From: Acanthaster planci
Taxonomy: Eukaryota > Echinodermata > Asteroidea > Valvatida > Acanthasteridae
Assembly: GCF_001949145.1 (NCBI RefSeq)
Contig: NW_019091378.1
Span: 1,335,368 to 1,380,273, forward strand
Length of the DNA: 44,906 bases
Direction of reading: 5' to 3'
In this document: positions 23,829-36,100 of the stretch, in pieces
Layout: the number at the start of each line of letters is the position of its first letter
Position numbering within the stretch: position 1 is the stretch's first letter
Notes under the pieces: generated by a model
What the model saw: only the letters and a program-made list of their open reading frames with translations
What the model was told of the DNA's origin: nothing
Database searches by the model: none
Program-made: the position numbers and the translations under genes

Positions 23829-23994
23829 TGGGGTCATATGGTTCAGCTGTATGGTTTGTGTGCACTGCTAAAACGTAACTGACCTTTGGTCCAACTATAG
23901 TTCATGCCTAAACTTGGCCCATGCAGCACCACTGCAGAAATGATTCTCGATCGCGCTGCCAGACTAGTCTCTCGGGTCAGCCGCTGTGCATACG

Positions 23995-24160
23995 TCATTC
24001 GTCAAACAGCAAGCTGAATGCTTGGCCGACCTCTGACATCATGTCAGAAGTCGTGGTGCTCCTCTTGTGCTTCCGGAAGGCCAGCGTGGAGCAGCGTTTG
24101 GTCAGCAGGCAGCCGGCGTAGGCTGCGCAGAGGGTGGGCTGGAAGTGCTTCAGAAACTCA
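23995..24160 (-). CDS. NAXD: NAXD exon 9 (C-terminus and stop)
   Basis: Acceptor AATTTGCAG. It completes Asn and encodes 54 residues, [20 protein letters not shown] through [19 protein letters not shown] to FSLLFDE, then TGA at 23,997-23,995. R.S.TT.DM..EVG.AF..LF is the conserved NAXD C-terminus. Confidence 0.96.
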
Positions 24161-27100
24161 CTGCAAATTCAAATACCATAAATGGGGATCAAAACAGTGT
24201 TTCTTGGGATCACATTGACTGCCCCTGACTTAGCCCAAGCCTGTAATCTAGTGCCCTTTTCCAGTGTTTGACTAAAGGAAAAAATATGTGCAAAACGTTA
24301 AGTTCAGGTGAACTCTACATTTCTTTGTTCATTAATCTTGAATTTAGTGACCCATTACGAGGAGCAAAGAGTCACTTAAAACAATTTCCTTTGTGTGTTT
24401 TTAAGTGCAAACAGGACCCTTTTTGAAATGCAACAACACAAGAAAAATATGCTTCCCACAAACAAGCAATCAGATTTAACAATGGAAAATTTTCCCATCA
24501 AGGGGCTGTGCACTACTGTCCAACATGTTGAGTCCACAAGTTCTCTTCCGAACCTCATCATTCACCCACAAAACAGATTTCACAAAGTGTTACTGCACAC
24601 CTCCCATGTTACTATCACAAATTTCCAATATTACAACTACTGTTAAAGTCACTCATTCAATGAGATTTCTATGTGTACGTGGCTCGCATCATGGGATCCT
24701 CATGTGTGCTCGAACATTTGGCTTGGAACTCAAGACACTAGAAGAGTGATTGCATGATTTTTACTGAAAGTGACATTAAGGTAATCATGCACTGAAGGAG
24801 TTTGTGCTGTTGCTCATTAACTTCTTGTCAACACCAAGTTAACTTGAAAGTGTGGGGGAATATGAAGTTCACCCAAATAAAGTAAAGTAAATTAAATTAA
24901 TTCAATGGTAGCCAACTTTTCACTTTCATCGATGAAAACAAAGAAGACGATATTAAAGCCCCATGAGTCCCATATACAAACAAGAGATGCAGCATTTGTG
25001 CAAAGAAAGGACTGAACTTAATAAGTGCAAGTATGTTCACACGACTTCAGTGGGGAGCATGTGCAACCAGTTTTCATCAGAATGTACATTCTTTGCTAGG
25101 ACACAACACGCTCAGGTTGACACAATCACCCGCACGCCTCGCTCTCCTTTGCAGGTTCGGGGTTACTTGTTCAATTGTTTACTGGCTCTTCAAGTTTTAG
25201 CCACAACTGACTTGACTGTTTATTTGAGACCATGACTAAGTCTTAAAGTCCTTCAGACCCGTTGTTGAAACTTGTGACCTGCGACAACGATTCGTTAAAA
25301 ATGGCTTGGAAAAATCTGTCTCACTCACTTGGGTTCTTTGTCAGGATCTGCATGTGCCTTGTGGGCCCAGAAGGTAAAGGTACCCATTGTCCCTGCCAGT
25401 ATATCACCCTGTCCACCACACCGTCTGCTGCTTCCATCACCACAACATACTAGCACTGAAGTAATCGAATAGAAAATAATACATTACTGATAACTGTATT
25501 CATATTACCCTGAGACCCTAACAAATCTGCCAGAAGGTGTGTCAGGATAGAATGTAGAACCACTCCTAATGTTGCAACTTCCCCTACAAAGTTTCAAAGC
25601 AAAGACTGTGCCAAAAACAAGGAAATATTCCTGCTGAGTACTGGATTGGGAGGACGTATGAAGGTTCAAACAAGAATTTTGTGTCAGAAAAAAAATAACT
25701 CTTAAATACAAGGCCACGTTCCACACACAGGTGCACTTCTTCCCTGAACACTTACTTTTGAGTATATTTTATTAAGAACTGTGCATATTCCATGTTATAA
25801 CACCTCACCCATAGATTCTGTATACATGTATCTTGATTGGCCTAGAGTTAGTCACATGACAATTGTTATTTTAGCTATCTTATTCAGGGAACAAAGAACG
25901 ATAACTATAACAACCAAAGTACTATACGCACTGACCACTCTCATTGTGTGCAAAAGCATACTGGCGTGCACATTGTGTCTACTAGAGCTGGCTTCACACA
26001 ATTTTTGTGAAGGCCGTTTGGCAAAGTACTGGTGAATTTTCAACAAATTTCGTCTTCAAACAGATGTATTTTTATACATATAGTTAGCTCAAATATGGGC
26101 ACTCCATGAAGCACTCCACATTCCCTCTGCTTATCCTTAACTTCAGGACAGTAGAATATACATGAAGGCATGTGACATATCCTTCATTGGCTCTTGCAAG
26201 GAATATAAAAAGGCCACAAGTTCACTTCCTGCACAGTCTCCAGATTAAATGACTGGAATAAGATATCTACCCACCAGGTACCATGGCAACAAATTTTTAA
26301 TTTCAGCTTCCTCTTTGGCTGCATCCTCAGACTCCACTATGAGTTTCAAATGTTTGCTGTTGGAACCAAACAAAACAGCTTCCTGCTTTGGTCTCAAGTT
26401 ACACAGTTCAATGTGTCACAAGCTGAAAACAAACTCATTCTGGCCAGCAGGGCGCAAATTAAACAGCATAACAGAGGCTCCGTGTATTTCATGAAGACTG
26501 TAAGCAGTAAGTGTGGCAAAAGGCATGCTTACCTCAGAGGAAAAATTTGCTTAGCTTCGTGACAAAACAATGGAACTTTCTACGTGCACACAACCATACA
26601 CACAACCATGCCAAGCACTGACACAAAATAGTGCTTACGTTTATCAAAATTTTCTATTACAGTAAGCAGGACATTTCTGCTAACTGCTACGCAGCGTCAT
26701 GAAATTAGGCCAACAGTTACCAGCATGGGGAATTGAAATTCACTAAACAGAAGCCTGAAGCTGAAGCAAAGACAAATTGCTCATTCTCGTTAGACCAAGG
26801 GTCTGCTGTCAAACCCATGTTATGGTATTACTGAATCGATAACTCACCATTGATCCCATTGGATATGATGTCATTCTCTCCCTTCATGACGACGGTCACA
26901 TTGCCCAGTTTTTGGCTCAGTCTCATGGTGTTGCCAACTGGCTCTCTGGGATCCGCTTCATGTCCGACCTGGGGGGGGGAGAAAGGAAAGGACCTCAATA
27001 GATGCACATTCAGAGCATCATCCCATTAACAAGTCACACTCTTGGGTATTTAGATGAATAAAGACCGGCACGCTCAACATACAAAACACCGCTTCCTCAT

Positions 27101-30100
27101 CAACCACCAAACCACAAACTGAAACAATCAGTCAAAATATTTGAATCACTCCTCCGTGTAGAGACCAACTTTGAGTCAAATGGACATTTAGCCCAGTGTT
27201 AAGGACAATCAATCCAAGGACTGGTTTTGAGTCCACTCACCACGTTTCTGTAGAGGCGGTTAAATTCTACAACATTTGGGGTGAGAATCGCCTTGGTGTA
27301 GTTCTGAATGGCCTCTGGGTGTTCGGACAATTCTGACACAGCATCCTGAGTAAGATATAAACATTTATTCATGGGTAATTCTAAAACAATAGAATATAAT
27401 TTTGACACTCGTAAAAAGAGGTGCTGTGTGAATACTTTATAGGTAACAGACCTGGTTGTAACACAAATTATAAGTTACATTTTGAATTTTTCAAAAATAT
27501 TCTACTTTGCTCATGTGAATGTTAATGAGGTTGGTAACAGAATGACATTAACTAAATAAATTAGCATCATACTGTGTAAATATGTTGATGTTGTCATAAG
27601 TATTTATGCAGAATTTTCCGCTGAAAAAGTATCTTAAACAAATGAAGTACTTACTGCATCTATCACCATTGGAATGTTCAAATCTTTGGCTCTGTCAATA
27701 ACAGCCTGTAAATGGAAGCAGTTCCAAGTTATCCATTACAAACCAACTTTATACTCTTTAAGCATTTGTCTCAGTTATGCTGTTCTCAAATAGGTAAAAC
27801 TGATTCAATGGGATTTTCTTAACCCTATATGTGACCCGCTCTGTGAAAATGAGTCACATGTCTCCAGAGCCACTTTTGAGTTGAAGGCCTTTGAAAGAAT
27901 CTTGCACAGTGTATTAGCAACAGGAATCCTCAACATTTTAACATCTACACAACGTCCATTTTCATTCTACCAAACTGAGTGACAAATCAAAAGAAAGAGC
28001 TCAAATTCCTCAATCCAATACAAAGTAAAACTCAGAAGTAGCTCTGGAGGCTGGTGACTTAATTTTACAGAGCGGGTCACATATGCCCTGACTTGAAGCA
28101 CCCCCTCACTGGAAAAGTGACAAGTTGGTCGGACTTGTTTGATGTTGGTGCTAAGAGCAAATGCGGATACCGTACTATCAACAAACATTGGTCGTGCCTG
28201 ATCAGCATGGCCTGGACCAAACACACATGAATCTTTGTGGATATGTTGTGAGTTCCCACCAAAGGGCCATCGTTTCTCTGTCAAAGCATGCCAAGCCTTA
28301 TCTTGCTGCCAAACTATTAAAGCAGATCCTAAATCCTTAAAAATGCTGGAGGTTTTGGACCGGAGGCACAGCCATTCAATTGCTTCACATAGCATGCCCC
28401 TGAAAGTGAAATACAAATAATGTGCCAGTGGGTTCTTCCAGCTTTGTGGAGGCTTTTAGAGGACTCCAGAGGGGTCAACATGCAATGAGAATCAGTGAAC
28501 TGTCACAAACAATCAGAAATCAAAACTTACTGAGTAGAAACAGGTTTGAGACTGACACTGACATGAATGAAGACCGTCAGCCATAATCAACCTTGCATAT
28601 TGTCTACATCAAGTCATTAGAGTAAGGCCATCAAAATGTGCATGTTGGCATGACAGGCACATAATGATGTCCCTCTGGCTTTAAGCACAATGCAATGGGC
28701 CCATTTTCTTCCTATAACTTCAAAACCTAATTCCAATTGTCAACAGAATAGCTGACCATCGATGAAAGACATCAAAATGAAGTAAACGTAGCACTTTAGC
28801 TAAAAGAAATGGCACAACCACCCAAGAAATGGCATTTCACACAAAAATTGTTGGAGTGATGGATGCCAATTTGTTACTTATTTGACGCAACAAACCATCT
28901 CTCCTGTGACTGCATATTGACACATTTTGCATACTGACGGCATTTGTCACGACCATGCGAAAACTAGGCTTCGCAGCTGTAAGACCTGCCTACACAATAC
29001 AGGAAGGGGGCAGCAGGGGGTTGACAGAAACAAATGAGGGGCACTTCTTACCAGCACATTTTTTAAGAGTGTTTCGTTGCGGCCCAACCCTGGCCCTATG
29101 ATGACGGTATGCATGCGAGGCAGCCAGGCACACGTTTGCTCTACAGCATCATCACAATCTCTGTAAATAAAAGACACACACAGTGAAGCCTGGTTTCCAT
29201 ACGGTCGCAACAATCACTTTTTACGGCAAGCAAAACGTCAAGACACAGATAGTCCTGAAAGAGCCATGTGTGATGTCATTAAAAAAACGTTGAAGCAAAA
29301 CAGCCTCCAAACACTCTGAAAATATTTGTATGAGATGCCTTTCAGGGGGGTTATATGGTGTGCATCGAAAATAAACACAACCAGAATTCTGTTCAAGTTT
29401 GTGAACATTGTGTTAACTTTACATCAAAGTGAGCAGTAGCACCTTAAAGCCACATATCTCCTCTTTCCAATGATATGTTATTTATTCACACACGGTCATG
29501 GATGGCCGACTAATCATTCTTTTTGGGCAATGGGAAAAAGTGGGCTTGGGACCAAGTCCACGATAACAATGGCATCTTATCAGAAATTAACTTGACAATA
29601 CGGAATAATGAAATGAATAATCACTACTTAAAATTGCCTTCTTCAGGATATCTTTCTGTAAACATTACATCCCATGCCCCTCAACATGGCCCCTATTCCT
29701 TTCCACACACAGATTAGCTCGTTTCTCCATCTCACACACAGCCCTGGGAATCATTGGGTCCTGGTGTCGTAGAACATCAAACTCATCGATGATTCTTTGT
29801 CGTAGAGTTGCAATGTCAGTAGGAGGGGTAATGAACACTTTGATCTTGAGATAGCCCCAAAGAAAAAAAGTTACAGCAAGTCGTGCTTCTGGGTGGAGGA
29901 TCTTGGTCAGAAAATCATGCTCGAAATGGGTCTTGAACTACCGTTAAATTTTGGGTGGGAGCATACTCGGTCACCACAAATTATTCGGCCATCCATGACC
30001 GTGTATGAATAAATATCATATCATTGGAAAGAGGAGATATGTGGCTTTAAGGTGCTGCTGCTCACTTTGATGTAAAGTTAACATAATTCTCACAAACTTG

Positions 30101-33100
30101 AACAGAAATCTGGTTGCGTTTATTTTGATACACACAGTACATTGATACAACAATTCTTGAAGCTGAACTTCAATTTGATGAGTTTCTTTTATGTTTAGCT
30201 TTTTTTTTACAATTCGTCTTTCAATACATGTAAGTCAAAATACACCACACACAACACAAGCCAGAGCATTTGTTCACCTGGCCCCACATTGACAACTCAA
30301 TCAGGCGTCAGCTCAAAAAATTTTCATATGGCTACATATCATAAGGGACTGTTCCACGATGCATTCTGCATCTCTTTATATTTTGATGTACACGTATACA
30401 TGTTGCAATTTGTTCCTTGGGTGAATAGCAAACTAAAATCTGATTTAAAAGAAAACTGTTTTCATTATGTGGACCCTGACATAATATCTGTTCTTCACAT
30501 GTTCTACTTTATTTCCTTGTTTTTTTTTTCAGGGCGCTAAATATTCCCACTCTTCCTGCGCCAACACAGCAGAACTTCAGCGACAGTAACTCCTCTGTGA
30601 GCTACATGTACTGGGCATGAAAAAGAAAAGGAAATTTCATTTCCCCTTTCAGCTGCTCAGACAGGATAATCACAATTGGACGGCACAGTCAGAGAACAAC
30701 CTACGGTACTGAGAAAGTTTGGAAGCTCTCAGGATGGAGTCTTATTTAAGCCTATGAAGGGGACAATCAACTCCAACTCTCTGCAGGTTCTTACTTAAGA
30801 GAGAGAATAGAATCTTCCTCCATCTTCCAAAGTTCTCCAATGCTGAAAATCAATGGCATATTCCTCGTAAAAGAGAAGTCTGAAAGAGCACCACACCAAC
30901 AAACAAATAAATTTGTTTTCTTCACTCAAATTTCTATTTCAATTTAAGTTACACTTACAACACTGGATGTACAATAAGTTCTGGTGAGTAAGACTTGATA
31001 ACTGGTGCGGCTTCCTGCGCGCAGAACACATGTGAGAGATCGCAGCCCTGTGGGTGAAAAAAACAGAACCGATTTCTGACACAAGTCAACACTGTAGCAG
31101 ATGCATGTAAATGTTCTACATACTGCGGGCAATGATTTCGGAGACATTTTGGGCATTGTTCACATTTTTTTCCATTACAATATTTTCTCCTTTTTTTTTT
31201 TTGGACACAATACTTTTCTCTGTTTGCTCACAAACAAACAGCGTGACTCGTTGACTAGTTACATATAGATGTAGTTCATGAAAACAAATGAATGAGAAAA
31301 GGTTCTATTTCTGCTTGGAGGATCACATTTCATGACTTTGTACATAACGTCCTGACCTTCATCTGTTTTTGATAACTGGTAGTAGGGCTACATCAGACAA
31401 CACACTCTCCCCTCTGACAAGGAGCCCATGCTCAGGGGTACAGAAGGGAGGAGCAAGTTGGAAAGATTGAAACTTGGAAGACGGCACACAAGTGACGACC
31501 CTACATTTCAGCAAACAATTGGTTACACATGCTCAGCATGTCCCATGCCAAACGCTCCTGAACCTGTGTATTCACGCAGTGTTTTCCCAGCAGTGTTTTC
31601 CCAGCAAAGGGACATCATTCCTAAGTAAAAACACACCATCTCGTGTTCCTCCACAATGCAGATACGACTTCTTCGTTTTTTTCAACACAAACCATTCCCA
31701 CCCTCCAGATACTAACACCTCATGGAGACAAAAGGATTTGGTACTGCAGTGACAAGACTCTAACACTTTACATGTACATGTACTGGTGTGAGCAGTATAT
31801 ATGAGGCTTGATGTACAACCCAAAGTAGCACTCCATGAACAGTGCAAAGAATGTTCTATTGTTTTCCTGCACAGTGCTGATTCTCAAAGATTTAGAAAGC
31901 TTTCTGCCAAAATGTCGAGTGAGTTAAGGTTATGGACAAAACTGAGTGAAGAAAAGGTGTCTTAAGAGAAAAGAAAGCCAAAAGTTCAACATCTGAGAGG
32001 ATTAAAATAACTGTCTGTATCAAGGGCTGGAGAAATCCAAGGTGTGAGAAATTTTGTCAACTCACAGTTTTCAGTGCCGCCATGGCTGCAAAAAACGGTG
32101 CTCCTGTGTACTCCTTGCATCCCCCAATGGTTGCTAGGCGGCCATCTTGGCCTTTGTGTTTGCTGCGCTGTAGGGGTGGGATGACTGATTTTACCATCTC
32201 CAGGACATCACCACTGTCAGTCAGGGTGGTCACAACGTTAAACTGCTCAGCCTCGGATCCTAAACCAGGGCCTGTGTGAGTGAAATCCGCATTTATACAA
32301 ATACAGTTTTTAGGCTTTTAACATGATGTTACTCTCTCCTCCAATTGTCTTATTCCTGTGCATTTGTGAGCCACTTAGTTGGCTTCTACAGAGTGTTTCC
32401 ATAAAAAAATTAGAAGACACACAGACAGACAGTCACAAATAACATCCAGTGTATGCACTGCACCAGTTGTGACAAGACAGCTGTTTCTTGTTCAGGGGAT
32501 TCACCCAGGTCCTGCCTAATAGCCTCGTCAGTTGGCCAGGCCAGTAAGTGTACACAGTAATTTGAGGTTTTCACAAAAACACAGCTGTTGTATCACAACT
32601 TGTGCCAGTTGCTGTGCGTCAGCCGGGATGTTTGGATTGTTGGGATTATTGATTTTAACATGGCTGCCCCCAGTCAACTCTGTAAATGTGCTCATTGAGT
32701 CAAGAAAGAGGCTTGAATTTCCTCAGAAATTAAAGGTACATGTATGCTTACAAAGACCTAATAAGCCTGGTTGACACAAGTGGAAGGATCACAGAATAAA
32801 TCCTGTACACGTACCTAAAACCTCAACATGTCAGCCATTTTGCAGGCTACTTGCATGGCTGTATGACTTAGCTAAGATTTGTGCACGTGGATGTGTGGCC
32901 AAGGATACAGTGAACTTATATCCTAGGTACACTAGTGGGGCTGTCACAGCACGTGTTCAGCTGCCAGGCCAGCCGAAATGAAAATCAAATCAGAACCAGT
33001 TCACAGTCATCCCTTCAAAAAAGGGAAGTCAAGTCAGACTTTCACAGATTGACTGGGAAATGATAACACAACACAATTGTGCACGATGCTGCTGGTGATC

Positions 33101-36100
33101 CGACCATGCCCAACAAAGGATATGTATGTACCTGGTATGTGACCCACAAATTTAAAAGTCAATGGATTGTTAATGAAATTCTGATACTGCTGGAAAACCC
33201 TGGAAAAGAACTTTCCAATGACACCAAGATCATCTCTTGTGACCAAATACAAGTAAATTATTGTAATTTCTAATGTCAACTTTGCCTAATTTTAAGGCAC
33301 TGGACTTTTATAATAGAAGAAACATACACTGCATGGATAAGACATTGAGACCGAATTGGCATAAGTATAAGGCACGCTGCAATTTTTAAAGATTCCTTAT
33401 TTCTTGATCAATTTTCATGAAATACATATAGGTATCACTGATAACCTTAAGGGGAGTTCAGTAAGACTAAAGCAGTGCATATTACGTAATTCATACGTTC
33501 GATACACTGGCAAGGATTTGGAATTTGGGGAAAATGGAGAAAAAAAATCATTTCTGAATTCTGAATAAAACTTTCCACAAGCAGTGGGTTTATTTGGAAA
33601 GATTCTCACTGAGAGCTAAATTGTCAGCTGAAAGACAAAAAATATGATAAAAAGGAAAAAATAAGTTTTAAATCAAGATTTCCTGAGGGAGGAGAACTTA
33701 TTTTGTTCCCCATAATGATAAAAGGGGTAAAAAAGAAAGGTAAAATCCCGAAACTACGGTAAGCAGAGGTAATATTTCAAGAATTCATCTGTAGCCAAAA
33801 TGAGTAAATACATTTATAAAGCACCATTTGATTGTTATTATTTATAGAAAATGTATTGTATCTTGTATTGTATTGTACAATGAAAACGATCAGCTGAGGC
33901 AAATAAAGCACTTCAGCCAATCAAGAGGCCACCTCATTATCATGTGATCAAGTATTAGCAGACATATTTATCAGCCATCGTTAATGTAATTTTGTTAGAA
34001 GTGTTTTAACCAAAATATCAAATGTTTAGGCATGTACACATCACATAATCTATAAGATCCAGTTTAAAGGAATAAAAAACACACTTTTGTCATGTAGTGA
34101 AGTACCACATTGTTTTTGTGCAATTTTTTGCTTCAGCCTGACGTACACCATGTGTACATCATGTTGGCAGGTACATTGTATATGGTGGGCCTCCAAAAGC
34201 CAGTTACGATTTATCATTTGTCATAAACCTTGACAGATTAACTGAAAAATAATGGTGGTACATAATGATATTACCATGATGTAGAAGTTGGAGCAATATT
34301 TTATTAAACTTCAACCCAAAAAATGATGACACTGACGACTGTGTTTGTTGGTGTAAAGTGAAGGCTGGATTAGATGCAAGCCTAATTTGTTCTATGCACA
34401 GTGCTTTCTAAACAATCCAAAGTGGGAAAGTGTTCCGGAAAGATTCCATTTTAATACCCCCACCAGAATTGGCCAGGGACACCAAAATCCTTGAAAACAG
34501 CTATGCAGTTGTGTTCAGAATTATAGAAATGCTTGGCACAATCTGTCATTTCCAGATTTATTTTAAGTAGAACCAGAGAAAAATGGGCAAAATGTAGGCT
34601 TATCCGTGAAGACTTACCAATACGGTGCAAAGAACGTCTAGGCCCTAACACAGAAAACTGGAACTTCCTTCCCATGTATTTCATGAAGAATTTCTGATTA
34701 AAGTTTTACAGTGGAAGGTTTTGCCAAGCATTTATATAATTCCAGGATTGTTAATTTTTAATTTTTTAAAAATAAATCCAAAAAATGGGATTTTTAGAAT
34801 TTAAATCAATTTTTTTATTCTTATTAAAATTGGAGACAAGTTGGCTCAATTGTCCAATCAAAAGCAAGCAAATTAGCTGCACATGTAATAGGTTCATTTT
34901 ATCTATTTGTTTTGTTACAGAATTACACAAATCTGGATTTGAATTAAGAAAGTTTATTTCAAGTAATTTGAATAAATTCACAAACCACCATGTCTTCGCA
35001 TTAGTGAAATGCATGCAGTACAACACCTACATATGGACAAGTCGATGTCCATGTCCCCTCAGAGAAGGCTCTTCCTTCAGAGACATATACTAAGGATAAA
35101 GTGCAAACCAGGAATTAAAGCGAACTCTAGGTTTTGACAAAAGTAGAGTTCACAAGAATTTGTTAATTAACAGGGTATTTATTAGGACAGCGTACTAATG
35201 AGTGAGAAACATGCCATGTACAACAGGTACATGCACATATATACATGTACCAAGGATAAAGTGCATACTAGGTTTTAAACCTGCTGCATGTTGACAGACA
35301 ACAAATGGGGGCTTGTCCAAGAAAAGAAGAGGTTGACTGGGAAAATTGAAACAGAAAATTCAATTTCAGTAGCCATTATAAAACACCCTGTTTGAAAATT
35401 TGGATTTTCACTTGTTGAACGCATTGACATCAGATAAAATAGAAAAGGTGGCAGACTGGTTGGAGTCAGAAAACCCTCCTCGTGAAGCGATAGGTTCAAT
35501 GAAGAAGGTCCAGTTGCTTTTTGCATGTAAGCAACTAAAAATAGAGGCTAAACAATCCATGAAGAGAGCAGAATTTAAATTGCTGATTGTAGAAAAATTG
35601 ATTGATGGTGATAGGATGGCTGGAAGTATCTTGACATTGTATCATATTGAAACCAGTGATTCAGAAGTGAAGCATTTGGAATACCAGTTGAAATTAAAGG
35701 AACTTGAGATTCAGAAACAGAAAGAGCAGAGAGAATGTGAAATCGAGTTGAGAAAGTTGGAGATGGAAGACAAATTGAAGTTAAACGAGCTTGAAATGAA
35801 AAAGATGCACAATTCTGATTTACAACCAACTAAATTTGATTCTACCTGTCGTTAAAATGGTGCCTCCATTTAATGAATCTGAAGTTGATAAGTATTTCCA
35901 ACACTTTGAAAGGGTTGCAAAAAGCCTAGGTTGGCCTTAGGAATTTTGGTCAATTTTGTTGCAGAGTGCTATTAGAGGAAAGGCTCAAGAACCCTATAGT
36001 GCACTTCCAGTTGAAGATTGTATAAATTATGACATTGTTAAGACTGCTATTTTCAAAGCATGTGAATTGGTACCAGAGGCATATCGACAGAAGTTTCGTA

